Assembly (NCBI RefSeq): GCF_900107685.1
Contig: NZ_FNRQ01000006.1
Span: 310,001-374,000, forward strand
Length of the DNA stretch: 64,000 bases
DNA from: Paraburkholderia sartisoli
GTDB taxonomy: Bacteria; Pseudomonadota; Gammaproteobacteria; Burkholderiales; Burkholderiaceae
Direction: 5' to 3'
Shown here: positions 8,281 through 16,289 of the stretch, one piece after another
Layout: each line of letters starts with the position of its first letter
How positions within the stretch are numbered: the stretch's first letter is position 1
Program-made: the position numbers and the translations under genes
Notes under the pieces: model-generated
Databases searched by the model: none
What the model was told of the DNA's origin: nothing
What the model saw: the letters and a program-made list of their open reading frames with translations, nothing else

Positions 8281-9312
8281 ATGGCTAACATCGTACTTGG
8301 AATCGGCACTTCGCATACGCCGCTTTTTACACTGGACAGTGCCGACTGGCGCTATCGCGCACAGGCCGATTTTGAGAATCAAGCCTTGAACCTTTCGGAC
8401 GGACGTTTTGTCACCTATCCGCAGTTGCTGGAAGAGGTTGGGCCGCAATACGCGAATGTCGCACAACCAGAAGAACTGCAACGGGTGGCATTGGGCTGCG
8501 ATAGCGCACTCGATCATCTGGGCGACGCGCTCGAGGCGGTCGCGCCCGATATCGCCGTAATAATTGGCGATGATCAGGGTGAGTTGTTCGGTTCCGACAA
8601 TCAGCCTGCATTCGCGATCTACTATGCGGACAAGCTCTTAACCAGCGACGCGTATGGACACGATGACAGCCCCGAATGGGTCCGCACGATGGGGCGCGGC
8701 TATCTGATGGACGACAATCACGCAATTCCGGGCGATGCGGGATTCGGTCTGCGAATCATCGAGGGGCTAATCGACCGCGACGTCGACGTAGCAGCGGTCG
8801 CGCGGATCGGGGATCGTCCGCGCTGTGGGTTGGGTCACGCATTCGGCTTCGTTGTCAAACGGCTGTTTCGCAATCGGCCGATACCGGTGGTGCCGGTTCT
8901 GCTTAACACTTACTTTCCACCTAATGTTGCGAGCGCGTCGCGATGCTATGACATCGGTGTCAAGCTGCGCGAAGTCATCGAAGGAATCGACAACGCTGCA
9001 CGCGTCGCAATCATCGCATCGGGCGGATTGAGCCATTTCGTTGTCGACGAAGCACTGGATCGCGGTGTGCTCGCCGCGCTTACGCATCGGGACGAACGGC
9101 ATTTGCGCGCGTTGCCGCGTGGTGCTCTCAACGCCGGATCATCGGAAATACTCAACTGGGTGTTGGCGGCGGGTACGTTACGCCCGTTGCGGGTCGTCTG
9201 GCAAGAGTATCTCCCGATATATCGCACGCCGGCTGGTACTGGACTTGGCGCAGCTTTCGTTATATGGAAACCGGAAGATGGCGGGAACAACGTCCATCCG
9301 CATGGTACGTAA
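8281..9312 (+). CDS. Class III (LigB-type) extradiol ring-cleavage dioxygenase
   Basis: A 343-residue LigB-superfamily enzyme. An early histidine appears in GIGTSHTPLF, the GDDQGELF segment is typical, and a late histidine lies in IASGGLSHFVVDEALDRGV; these correspond to iron ligands and acid/base histidine of the family. LigB-type enzymes use Fe(II) to open protocatechuate, gallate or related catechols at the 4,5 position. There is no separate small LigA-like gene nearby, so it may act as a one-component enzyme. It ends the rightward operon. Because no CHMS dehydrogenase (LigC) or PDC hydrolase (LigI) is present, a gallate-like substrate that directly yields oxalomesaconate is favoured by inference. 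Confidence 0.85.
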   Translation: MANIVLGIGTSHTPLFTLDSADWRYRAQADFENQALNLSDGRFVTYPQLLEEVGPQYANVAQPEELQRVALGCDSALDHLGDALEAVAPDIAVIIGDDQGELFGSDNQPAFAIYYADKLLTSDAYGHDDSPEWVRTMGRGYLMDDNHAIPGDAGFGLRIIEGLIDRDVDVAAVARIGDRPRCGLGHAFGFVVKRLFRNRPIPVVPVLLNTYFPPNVASASRCYDIGVKLREVIEGIDNAARVAIIASGGLSHFVVDEALDRGVLAALTHRDERHLRALPRGALNAGSSEILNWVLAAGTLRPLRVVWQEYLPIYRTPAGTGLGAAFVIWKPEDGGNNVHPHGT

Positions 9313-9399
9313 TGTATGCCGCCCGTCTTCCGTCACGGCGTATCGGTATGCACTATAAGCGCACCGCAGCTTCCGGTCGACGATTCCTCGGGCGCTCAA

Positions 9400-9957
9400 T
9401 ATAGCTCCACGGCGCTCTGCGCATGGACGTGCCGGGATAAGGCCAAAGCCTGCTTGACCCGACCCGGACGAACGCGGCAGCAAAGCTCCGGCGCATCCAT
9501 TTGAGGAAAGCAGGGGGGCGAAAGAATCCTGTCACGAACCCTCGCCGCAAATACGCCGTGTGCCACGAATCCGACGAACGTCGTCGCCAAGAACATGAGC
9601 AACAATTCCAGCATGCGGAGCGCAGGCTGGTTTTCGCCGCGATCGATGAATTGCGGCAGGAAGACGAAGAAGATCAGGAGTTTGGGGTTGAGAACATTCA
9701 CGAGGATCGTATGTAAGATCACATCCCGGTCTGTGCGGGTGGGGCTGTCGGACGTCATCTTTCAACGGTCCTTTTTCCTTGAGCGCTTTCCATGCAATGG
9801 ATGGCAGATAGACGACGTCCGCATATTCGATGAGAACGCGATAGCGCTCGCATACAGGAGCGCGGCCAGACCGGTGATCTTGCAGCAGTATGCCGAACGT
9901 GCAGCCCAATGCTGCGACGATTGCTACACGCGCCCACGCGACAAACTAGCGCGGACT
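9400..9957 (-). pseudogene. Decayed LysE-family exporter
   Basis: Recognisable LysE/RhtB pieces lie in three reverse frames. Around 9780-9955 are VAALGCTFGIL and VVYLPSIAWKALKEKGPLK; around 9560-9740 are ILVNVLNPKLLIFFVFLPQF and a hydrophobic segment ending VFAARVRDRILS; around 9440-9520 is FLKWMRRSFAAAFVRVG. At least two frameshifts join them, and a TAG stop sits just upstream of the first piece, where the N-terminal helix is missing. The gene once encoded an amino-acid-type efflux protein of about 200 residues and is now inactive. Confidence 0.8.
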
Positions 9958-10029
9958 GTGAGTAGTGCGCCGGTTTTGGGCAAAGCCACGACGATCAGTG
10001 TCGGAGTCGCTGATTTTTTTGAGTCGCCG

Positions 10030-10773
10030 TCACGGCTTCAAGGTAAGCCGCCTCCCGTTCGTTCCCTTGCTAGACCAGCGTTTTCCCTGGCTCAGGCGAT
10101 TTACGTATTTCTGAAGATCCTCCCCCCAAGCGTAACCGCTACTTTGGCCTAAATCGCGCACTAGCTTTACGACTTTTACGCGTACGCAATTTTCCAGCAA
10201 GGGGATGAGAACATCGATGCGCAGGTTACGCAACGTGTCCGTCAGCTGTACCGCTTCGTCCAGCGATTGTCCTTTTCTGCCCCTTTTCCCTATATCGCTC
10301 GTAAGTTCCAGCAGCGCAAGTTCTGGGACTGAAACCAACACGTGCTCATTCTTGAATGGCAACGGTCGAAACCATTGAGTCACCGGATATTTATCGTTGA
10401 ACAACTGCGTTGTCTGAAATGTGTAGGGCATTTGCCGCTCAATCCAGGCGGGAAAGCGGTAGGCTTTCGATCCCCACAGCGTGATTTTGGGTCTGAAGGC
10501 AACATTGTGCCGTGCTCCCTGCCAGTCAAGTGCCGTTTTGCCTCCAACGTGGAGTCCGGGAATCCGCCTGCTCAGATAGGTGATGATTCCTTCTACAGAT
10601 GCAACGTCCCCAGTGACTAGATAAGCTCCTTTCGACAAACGTTGGAGCCACCCCGCGCTAACAAGGTAGGTGGTTTGGGCCGGGCTTATGTCAAAGCTCC
10701 GCAACATCGCTGGATCAAGTGGTTGTCCGCGCGGTGCGTTTTTTATCAGGCGCTGGATTTTTCGATCACTCAA
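10030..10773 (-). CDS. AbiEi-type antitoxin/regulator (type IV toxin-antitoxin family), no toxin partner
   Basis: A 247-residue protein with the AbiEi layout: an N-terminal winged helix (RKIQRLIKNAPRGQPLDPAM, then TTYLVSAGWLQRLSKGAYLV), followed by the antitoxin body with GLHVGGKTALDWQG and VSVPELALLELTSDIGKRG. AbiEi proteins repress the abiE operon and counteract AbiEii, a nucleotidyltransferase toxin. No AbiEii-like gene follows: the next 70 bases are empty and then comes the LysE remnant. The start used is TTG at 10773, with GAGG upstream; the next ATG (residue 23) would cut into the winged helix. Either an orphan antitoxin or a regulator adopted by the neighbouring island. Confidence 0.8.
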   Translation of the reverse strand: MSDRKIQRLIKNAPRGQPLDPAMLRSFDISPAQTTYLVSAGWLQRLSKGAYLVTGDVASVEGIITYLSRRIPGLHVGGKTALDWQGARHNVAFRPKITLWGSKAYRFPAWIERQMPYTFQTTQLFNDKYPVTQWFRPLPFKNEHVLVSVPELALLELTSDIGKRGRKGQSLDEAVQLTDTLRNLRIDVLIPLLENCVRVKVVKLVRDLGQSSGYAWGEDLQKYVNRLSQGKRWSSKGTNGRRLTLKP

Positions 10774-11305
10774 GGTTGCCTCGCCGCGTAGTTTAAATGA
10801 TAAAGATCTGCATTTAAGAAAAGTTAAAGCAATTAAATTACGACGAAACTGCGATCGCAGTCAATGCCGGGGCAACTGTCCGGTGCGAACGAATTCTTTG
10901 GCCGGGCTGGCGTTGCACAGTTACGTGTCTTAGATGGCTGATTCGGATGCGACACAAGTTTGGCCGGTCTGGCGGTGGTTATGCGATTGGGCTGGGTATT
11001 GCAATATGGTGGTGAAGATCGAATACGGAAAGAAAAGTGTACTGGGCGCAAGCGGGCGCGAAGCCGATTGCATCTGCCCGCTGGTCCGTTGTCAACTGAG
11101 GTGGTGAAAGCGTTGGCACGAATGGCTCAGTCTCGCAATCGCCCGACACGCCAAGGTTCGACCGACTATCTCTTTTAGAACAAACGAAAGCGCGCGTTGC
11201 TCGAGGAGCCCCGACCGTTATGCAAGCAATTTTTTGAATTCGGAGGCTCTTGCAAAAGCAGACACTTAGCGAGGGCTGTCTCGACCGAATATATTTTTTT
11301 CGATC

Positions 11306-11356
11306 AGCGGTGATCCGAGAGAATAAAGTCCGTCATGAAAGAATAGAGTCCGTCAT
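11306..11356. repeat. Left terminal inverted repeat of the 13-kb island, with adjoining direct repeat
   Basis: The 26 bp at 11311-11336 match, with one mismatch, the reverse complement of 24296-24321. The core GAGAATAAAGTCCGTCAT is followed after four bases by a second near-copy (GAATAGAGTCCGTCAT) at 11341-11356. The heptamer AGCGGTG at 11306-11312 recurs at 24323-24329 just outside the other end. Repeated sites at a terminus are typical of elements whose transposase binds several end sites (Tn7-, Tn402- or IS21-like); which family is not established. Confidence 0.7.
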
Positions 11357-11527
11357 GGATTTTTCACCATGTGGACTCCGCGTGAGTTTGCCTCGTGGAT
11401 TTCCTAATCGGAAAATGGAGTTGGAAGGCAGACGGTATTGGCGGGCGTGGAGATTCCGCGGAATGTAGCGAAGTCTGTGACGGTGGAATCGGAGTGTGCG
11501 GATCGGTGCGCCGTTGCTCAACAGAAA

Positions 11528-11615
11528 TAGAAGCGTTTACAGATAAACGCTTCTAGGCGTTCCAGCCAAGCTTTTCGTCGATGCAGCCTTGTTTTAGAAG
11601 CGTAAACGCTTCTAA
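11528..11615. repeat. Two related perfect palindromes
   Basis: TAGAAGCGTTTA-CAGA-TAAACGCTTCTA lies at 11528-11555 (12-bp arms), and TTAGAAGCGT-AA-ACGCTTCTAA at 11594-11615 (10-bp arms). The half-site TAGAAGCGT is shared and the centres are about 63 bp apart. Neither is followed by a T-run in an obvious terminator position. They look like paired binding sites for a dimeric regulator or a site-specific recombinase, just inside the island's left end. Function inferred from symmetry alone. Confidence 0.6.
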
Positions 11616-11757
11616 TTGCAAGGTCGAAAATAGGCAGATTTGGCGGCGAAATTTCGCGAAAAGTCACCCGGAATGACGAACAAGTGGAGAGCACCGTCGG
11701 GTTTGACAGTGGCTCTCCGCTGCATTCGCGTCTTTGTCAGCAAAGAGGTAACCGGAA

Positions 11758-12261
11758 CTAATGGTCATGCGCCATGGACGCGTTCTCAAGTGCCCGTCGG
11801 ACACGGTGAGGCTCTAACAAGAGCCACGCTACCGCCCCGGTCGGATACTCATCCGGCCACTCCTTTGCCAGCAATTCAACCATCGTCCCCATCTCCCCGA
11901 CGGCATCTGCCCGCGCCCTCGCCCTCGCCCTCGCCCTCGCCCTCGCCCTCGCCTCCAGCCCCTTCGTCACCCGTCCTTCACCGACATTGCCTCCATCCGC
12001 CCGCAACCCTTCCTGCGAACATCCCGTCGCGGTAACTCTCCTCATTGTTTCCAAGAGCCGTCGCGTACAAGCGACTCGGTCCAATGCGCGTTGCAGCCGG
12101 ACGAAGCTGGCATCAGAAATCTCCAGGTCTCCTGACGCCACCTCGATGTCGGTCATCGCGTCAGTTAGAAAGCACTCGAGAAGGTCGGCACGTTGGTTCG
12201 CGATTTGAGTGAGCACAAGCTTGCGGCCGAATTCATTGCTGGCATTGTTGGATGTTTCCAT
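11758..12261 (-). CDS. Hypothetical protein with an Arg-Ala repeat tract
   Basis: A 167-residue ORF of no recognised family. The first 95 residues look helical (LVLTQIANQRADLLECFLTD, FVRLQRALDRVACTRRLLET). Then comes a low-complexity Arg-Ala repeat encoded by a hexanucleotide tract (11915-11950), and then a C-terminal stretch with LLAKEWPDEYPTGAVAWLLL. It lies 64 bp downstream of, and codirectional with, the ABC-three-component operon and might be its last gene. No clear ribosome binding site precedes the ATG. Real-gene status is moderately supported by the lack of a better ORF. Confidence 0.5.
   Translation of the reverse strand: METSNNASNEFGRKLVLTQIANQRADLLECFLTDAMTDIEVASGDLEISDASFVRLQRALDRVACTRRLLETMRRVTATGCSQEGLRADGGNVGEGRVTKGLEARARARARARARARADAVGEMGTMVELLAKEWPDEYPTGAVAWLLLEPHRVRRALENASMAHDH
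11915..11950. repeat. Hexanucleotide tandem repeat GCCCTC x6
   Basis: Six exact units of GCCCTC run from 11915 to 11950, followed by an imperfect seventh. Read on the reverse strand in the hypothetical gene they encode alternating Arg and Ala. Because the unit is six bases, copy-number changes would lengthen or shorten the protein without shifting its frame. Confidence 0.85.
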
Positions 12262-12325
12262 CGCTAATACAGCGATGTCGTTTATTTCTCTTCCAGCCAG
12301 CGTAAGTCTTGGCGGCTGATGATAG

Positions 12326-14191
12326 TCAAGGGAAAAAGCCGCGGCGCCCTACACCTTGCATTTTTGTGAACTCCAATGGGAGCAAGACCGACTTGAGTTC
12401 GGCCAACGGTTCTTCGTTTTCGAGGACGACCACTTGGCCGGGACCGGTCCAGTCTGCGAGCCAAGTGTAGAACCGCATGTTAACAGTGGTCATAGGCACA
12501 TCGGGGTCGTCATGCTGCTTTCTGTCCGCGAAGGGTTTTAAGGGAGAGTCGATGACCACAAAGCCGGGATGCGGATGCCCAACCTTCTCGGCATACTGCA
12601 GCAGCGCGACGTAATAGGCGGCTAGGAAGAGCGCCCGTACTCCTTGTCCAAACGACGCACGTCTCCTGCCGTCAACTTTTATGTCGAAAGTTGCGGCATC
12701 GAACGTAACCTGCCTAATCGACTCGAAGCCCCAAGAATGAACGAGTTGTAGCACGAGGTCTGATAGCACTAAACCGTCTTGCGTCAACTGTCGCTCAATG
12801 CGCGAGTTCCTTCCAATGCTGACGGCCTCCAGTTTTGCAGCCTCCACCGTCAGACGAGCAATTTCCTCGAAAGCCCGTGCTTGCGTATAGAGTTCAGTCC
12901 GTCGTCTGGCGAGTTCGGTTGCCGACACCTTAAATTCGTCAATGCCAGAGTCAATCATGCGCCGCTCGCGAGCGCTCTGTGATTGCAAGGCCGCCTGTAG
13001 TTGTTCGCGCTTCACCACAAGAGAATGGAGTTGCTCGGTCTCGTAGCTCAATGCCGCGGCGAGCCCGGTTCGCTGCTTGTCGATTTTGGCAGCTTCGGCC
13101 GCGATGGCACGTCGTTGCTTGTCCGCAACGTCAGGGGAAGCCAACGACGCCTTCGTCTGATTCGGTAGTGTTGTGCCGCAAAGTGGGCACGGCACGTCGT
13201 CAAGCAGGAAATAAACGGCGGAACCTTCGTCGAGTGATACCAGCCGTTCAAAGTCGCTATCGTATTTCTGCTGCAGCAGCTTGAAACGGTTAACGAGGCC
13301 AGCGCTCTGTGCCAGACCTGTCTCGCAGCGACGCAGTTCTGCGCTCGTTTGCGCCAGCTCGCTACGTACGGCTTCGAGAGCTTGAGCCCGAGACTTTTGC
13401 TGCTGGGACAAGGCTTGCAGTGTCTCGTCGACACGCGCCAACGCTTCCTCAACGTCCTTTTTCGGAGTATCTGGCGGCAAATCTGCGCGCAGCGATTCAA
13501 TCATTCCACGCATCGCGTCTGCTCCGCCACCTGCTGCGCGTCGGGCGTCGGTACTAATTCCAGTCTCAATAGCTGTGTCGTCGACCCCACTAAGCATCAG
13601 CGCGAGGGCAGCGCTTCTCTCCACACGAGCATTGGAATCTCCAAGAACGCTTTCCTTGGCGACGATAGACGTCTGCGACAGCATTGACCAATGTCGCAAT
13701 GGCCCCGCGGAAATCGCACCTTTCTTTCCGGCCTTTTTGAAGACAACGTTCTCGCTGACGCCAATCAGGCGTTTCAAAAGCTCATTGCAATCAATCTTGA
13801 GCTTTCGAGCGGTTGCGGTACCCTCGATGTGCGCCCGGTAAACTGCTTCCGCGCCTCCCTGTATGCCGCGTACGATAGTGAATATGTCGCCATCCTGTGG
13901 CTTCGGCGGCAAGTCCCCCAAGTCCAAGGCAGCTTGATGTTCCGTCTCATCTAGGAAGTTTTCAGAGTCGCGTCCAGTCTGAATCTCCAGATAAACGGAT
14001 TGGTACCCTTTCGCCTCTGGAATCTCCTCCGGCGCGGTGTCGCCGCCGAGGCAATAGGCAATGCACTGGAAAACGTAGGACTTGCCGGTCTCGCTAGGTC
14101 CATAGACTGTTGTGGTTGGCCGCGACAGGTCGAAGGTAGCTGATTCTTTCCCGGGTCCGGTAACCACTAGCCGTAGTAGTTTGAAAGCCAT
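12326..14191 (-). CDS. ABC-three-component system ATPase (SMC/Rad50-like, with CPLC hook)
   Basis: A 621-residue ATPase of the SMC/Rad50-like ABC type. Walker A is GPSETGKS (residues 31-38). Long coiled-coil stretches flank CPLC near residue 333, a zinc-hook-like turn. The signature region FGQGVRALFLAAYYVALL lies near 513 and Walker B, FVVIDSPLKPF, near 543. This is the ATPase component of ABC-three-component (ABC-3C) conflict systems, which pair it with a middle component and a C-terminal-domain protein bearing an effector. ATG at 14191 follows the middle-component stop by two bases; the longer ORF from 14299 would overlap that gene and adds Arg-rich junk. It is presumed to sense or remodel foreign nucleic acid and control the nuclease. 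Confidence 0.88.
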   Translation of the reverse strand: MAFKLLRLVVTGPGKESATFDLSRPTTTVYGPSETGKSYVFQCIAYCLGGDTAPEEIPEAKGYQSVYLEIQTGRDSENFLDETEHQAALDLGDLPPKPQDGDIFTIVRGIQGGAEAVYRAHIEGTATARKLKIDCNELLKRLIGVSENVVFKKAGKKGAISAGPLRHWSMLSQTSIVAKESVLGDSNARVERSAALALMLSGVDDTAIETGISTDARRAAGGGADAMRGMIESLRADLPPDTPKKDVEEALARVDETLQALSQQQKSRAQALEAVRSELAQTSAELRRCETGLAQSAGLVNRFKLLQQKYDSDFERLVSLDEGSAVYFLLDDVPCPLCGTTLPNQTKASLASPDVADKQRRAIAAEAAKIDKQRTGLAAALSYETEQLHSLVVKREQLQAALQSQSARERRMIDSGIDEFKVSATELARRRTELYTQARAFEEIARLTVEAAKLEAVSIGRNSRIERQLTQDGLVLSDLVLQLVHSWGFESIRQVTFDAATFDIKVDGRRRASFGQGVRALFLAAYYVALLQYAEKVGHPHPGFVVIDSPLKPFADRKQHDDPDVPMTTVNMRFYTWLADWTGPGQVVVLENEEPLAELKSVLLPLEFTKMQGVGRRGFFP

Positions 14192-14193
14192 GG

Positions 14194-14658
14194 TCAGTTC
14201 AGCAGGTCGCCAATTTCTGCGCCCCAACGCCGACCCTCGGCGTCGAACCGTTGGGCCAAGGAGTCCGGCGACACGTCGCCGAACGCGCCGGCTACCCAAC
14301 TGGCGCGCAGCTCGAGTTCGCGTGCATACGGGGAGGTGAACGCGTTGACGAGCTGTCGACAGCGCGGGCCTGCCAGATAGACGATTCCGTCGTCGCAGAA
14401 ATCTGCAGTCACAACGCCCTTCGCGCTCATTAGATAAAGTCCCTCTTCAATGCGGTCTCTCCGGGTGTAGACCTCGCTGCTCCGCTGCGGCACAGGGGTG
14501 TGGAGACTGGGAGGCCCCTTCAGGTCGGCAGAATAGACGAGCGCGTAGTCCAGGAGGACGAGCTTCTGGATGTCGGCAACGCGAGGCCGTAGAGCGTGCA
14601 GGATAAATGCCATCCTGATACCGAGTTCAAACGCTGAGTTGAATGGGGAAGAGTTCAT
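14194..14658 (-). CDS. ABC-three-component system middle component
   Basis: A 154-residue protein that opens NSSPFNSAFELGIRMAFILH, followed by LQKLVLLDYAL-like text (DIQKLVLLDYALVYSADL) and PPSLHTPVP. This matches the small middle components (ABC-3C_MC) that sit between the effector/CTD protein and the ATPase in these operons. It is thought to be a winged-helix-like adaptor. I place the start at 14658, three bases below the effector gene's stop codon; an ATG at 14673 overlapping that gene is a possible alternative. It ends two bases before the ATPase start, so the three genes are tightly coupled. Confidence 0.8.
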   Translation of the reverse strand: MNSSPFNSAFELGIRMAFILHALRPRVADIQKLVLLDYALVYSADLKGPPSLHTPVPQRSSEVYTRRDRIEEGLYLMSAKGVVTADFCDDGIVYLAGPRCRQLVNAFTSPYARELELRASWVAGAFGDVSPDSLAQRFDAEGRRWGAEIGDLLN

Positions 14659-14660
14659 TT

Positions 14661-15746
14661 TTATTTCACCCATTTAAGCTTTCCGGCGTTTGCCAGGTGA
14701 TGGCATGCACCTGGCATATCGGGGGACCGCAGACTCTCGCTGAGTGGACTGTCAGCCATTTTCAACTGGTAAGAACGCTCTGTTGTGGCACAAAGTCGCT
14801 CAAGCCCGGTTTTATGGGTGGGCAGGCTTACGGTGCTCCTCACCGTCTTCAACATTGTCCCGAGGAATGCATCGAATTCGCCCGGGAAGATATCTCGGCT
14901 GAATCGCTTCAAACCTTCAGCACTGTAAAACTCCGACCGGCACGCCGAAAAGTGCTCTTCATAGTCACTACCGGTCAGTCCGTCACAGTCAACCGAATGC
15001 GCGGCATGCTCGCTGTACACGGCGAGAAGAGCTTGGACGTACTTCTGTTCATGCTTTCGCGGCGACGGCGGGACAGCTGGGTCATTGAGACGCTTCGGCT
15101 TGATTCCGAATCGCTTGAAATGCGCAGACTGGTTCTTCGAGTGCATCTCAACCAAGGTTCGCGCGGACATTTCCTTGAAGCGTGAAAAATCGAAGGACTC
15201 AACTACGGCCTTGATTGCGGGCGTCAGGTTCCTTTTCAATCCGCGATTGCCGTCAACCCACGCCTGCAAGAAAACGGCTTTGAAGTCCTCGGGCTCGGAA
15301 ACCAGCAGGTCATGAAGGTCAACACCACAGTCATGCGGGGCGCATATAAAGTACGCGCGTGGTTCGGGATAGCTCTTGCGGACAAGATGGCTGAAGAAAC
15401 TGGCTATCTCGGGAAAGAAATCCGACGGCGCCACCGGGCCCTTGAAGTACTTGCACTGATAAAGGTCCCAACCGTGCTGTCTTCGCGGAAGAGTGACGAT
15501 TGCCTCCACATCTCGACCTTTGTCGCCAGGCATCCCGAGTCGCTTCACGATTTGGTATGTGGTGCCCTGCAGCGGGAGGCAACATTCCTCAACGAAAATC
15601 TCCCACGATGCAGAATCCATCAATCTCAGTTGCGCCACGGGAGCATGGGCTCCGGCTTGAATCACATAGCCTGCCGCGCTTGTGTCGGTCGAAGCTCGCC
15701 GCCGTTTAAGAACTGTGTTGCCAACTTCAGATTTGTTCTCCGCCAC
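14661..15746 (-). CDS. ABC-three-component effector: Mrr-like restriction endonuclease domain plus CTD
   Basis: A 361-residue protein. Residues 45-130 form a restriction-endonuclease-like fold: WEIFVEECC, then GDKGRDVEA (Asp at about 75 and 79) and WDLYQCKYF (the Q-x-K at 97-99), the PD-(D/E)xK pattern of Mrr-like nucleases. AYFICAPHD continues the core. The rest, including KMADSPLSESLRSPDMPG near the end, is the C-terminal domain expected to contact the other components. The N-terminus has the TSAAGYVIQ element seen in such proteins. Predicted role: DNA cleavage directed by the ATPase and middle component. It leads the leftward operon. Confidence 0.82.
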   Translation of the reverse strand: MAENKSEVGNTVLKRRRASTDTSAAGYVIQAGAHAPVAQLRLMDSASWEIFVEECCLPLQGTTYQIVKRLGMPGDKGRDVEAIVTLPRRQHGWDLYQCKYFKGPVAPSDFFPEIASFFSHLVRKSYPEPRAYFICAPHDCGVDLHDLLVSEPEDFKAVFLQAWVDGNRGLKRNLTPAIKAVVESFDFSRFKEMSARTLVEMHSKNQSAHFKRFGIKPKRLNDPAVPPSPRKHEQKYVQALLAVYSEHAAHSVDCDGLTGSDYEEHFSACRSEFYSAEGLKRFSRDIFPGEFDAFLGTMLKTVRSTVSLPTHKTGLERLCATTERSYQLKMADSPLSESLRSPDMPGACHHLANAGKLKWVK

Positions 15747-15989
15747 GGCAGTCTGCCCCCGAGTAGGTTCGGTAGTCGTTTTGTAAGGTCTATTATTCGA
15801 TGCTGAATGATGCCTTTAATGCAGATAATAGTGCAACGAGAAGAAACTGGGATTTCTGCTGTAAGCTGACCGTGAGTCCTTGTTGGGCGAATTTCTGGAG
15901 CGCAATGAATTGACAACGCTACCTGAAGCAATGAATCACACTCTATTCGTCAATCTCCCCGTTGCCTCTGACCACCACACGAGGTGTGC
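15747..15989. promoter_or_regulatory. Divergent intergenic region between the ABC-3C operon and the rightward genes
   Basis: 243 bp of comparatively AT-rich sequence between two divergent gene sets. It must carry the leftward ABC-3C promoter and probably the rightward one. I see no clear palindrome and no confident -35/-10 pair. Confidence 0.45.
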
Positions 15990-16289
15990 ATGAGCCTGAA
16001 TTTTCACTCTTATGTAATAGCGGAACCGCAAATCGTCGGACTGTTCGGAGAGAGAGGTCTCGGTATCAGCTCGCTGAGATTTAGCGTGCTGTTTACAGTG
16101 GTCAATAGCGCGGAGGGCGACCCCGCAATGTACATCGACGGGCTAAGGGCGACGGTCTCCGTCGTCCCCACGTCGGGGCGCGTCCAATACATTGGAACTG
16201 GTCAGTTCGAGGGGCCGCATATTCTGCGTCGGCAACCGCATACCGGCAAACTAACCTCCTTGCTTAGAAACTGTTGCGAAATTAGTTAA
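15990..16289 (+). CDS. Small protein of unknown function, 3' end replaced by an insertion sequence
   Basis: An open frame starting ATG at 15990, 99 residues as it stands. Composition suggests beta structure (SLRFSVLFTVVNSAEGDP, RATVSVVPTSGRVQYIG) and I recognise no family. The IS5-type element enters after codon 92. Removing the element and one copy of the TA duplication gives a reading frame that ends five codons later (LKLSFG), so the insertion changes only the last few residues. The pre-insertion protein may itself be a truncated fragment. It is codirectional with the ATPase/PRTase-like pair and might have been its first gene, about 185 bp upstream before the insertion. Confidence 0.5.
   Translation: MSLNFHSYVIAEPQIVGLFGERGLGISSLRFSVLFTVVNSAEGDPAMYIDGLRATVSVVPTSGRVQYIGTGQFEGPHILRRQPHTGKLTSLLRNCCEIS

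Larger units (their letters stand above)
10774..11757. other. 984-bp region without a supported gene; contains the island's left end
   Basis: The part next to the AbiEi gene is AT-rich and may hold its promoter. Short ORFs (for example 10960-11178 forward) lack a ribosome binding site and family features and were not accepted. From 11303 the sequence carries the inverted-repeat end described separately, then two related palindromes at 11528-11555 and 11594-11615. Confidence 0.5.
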
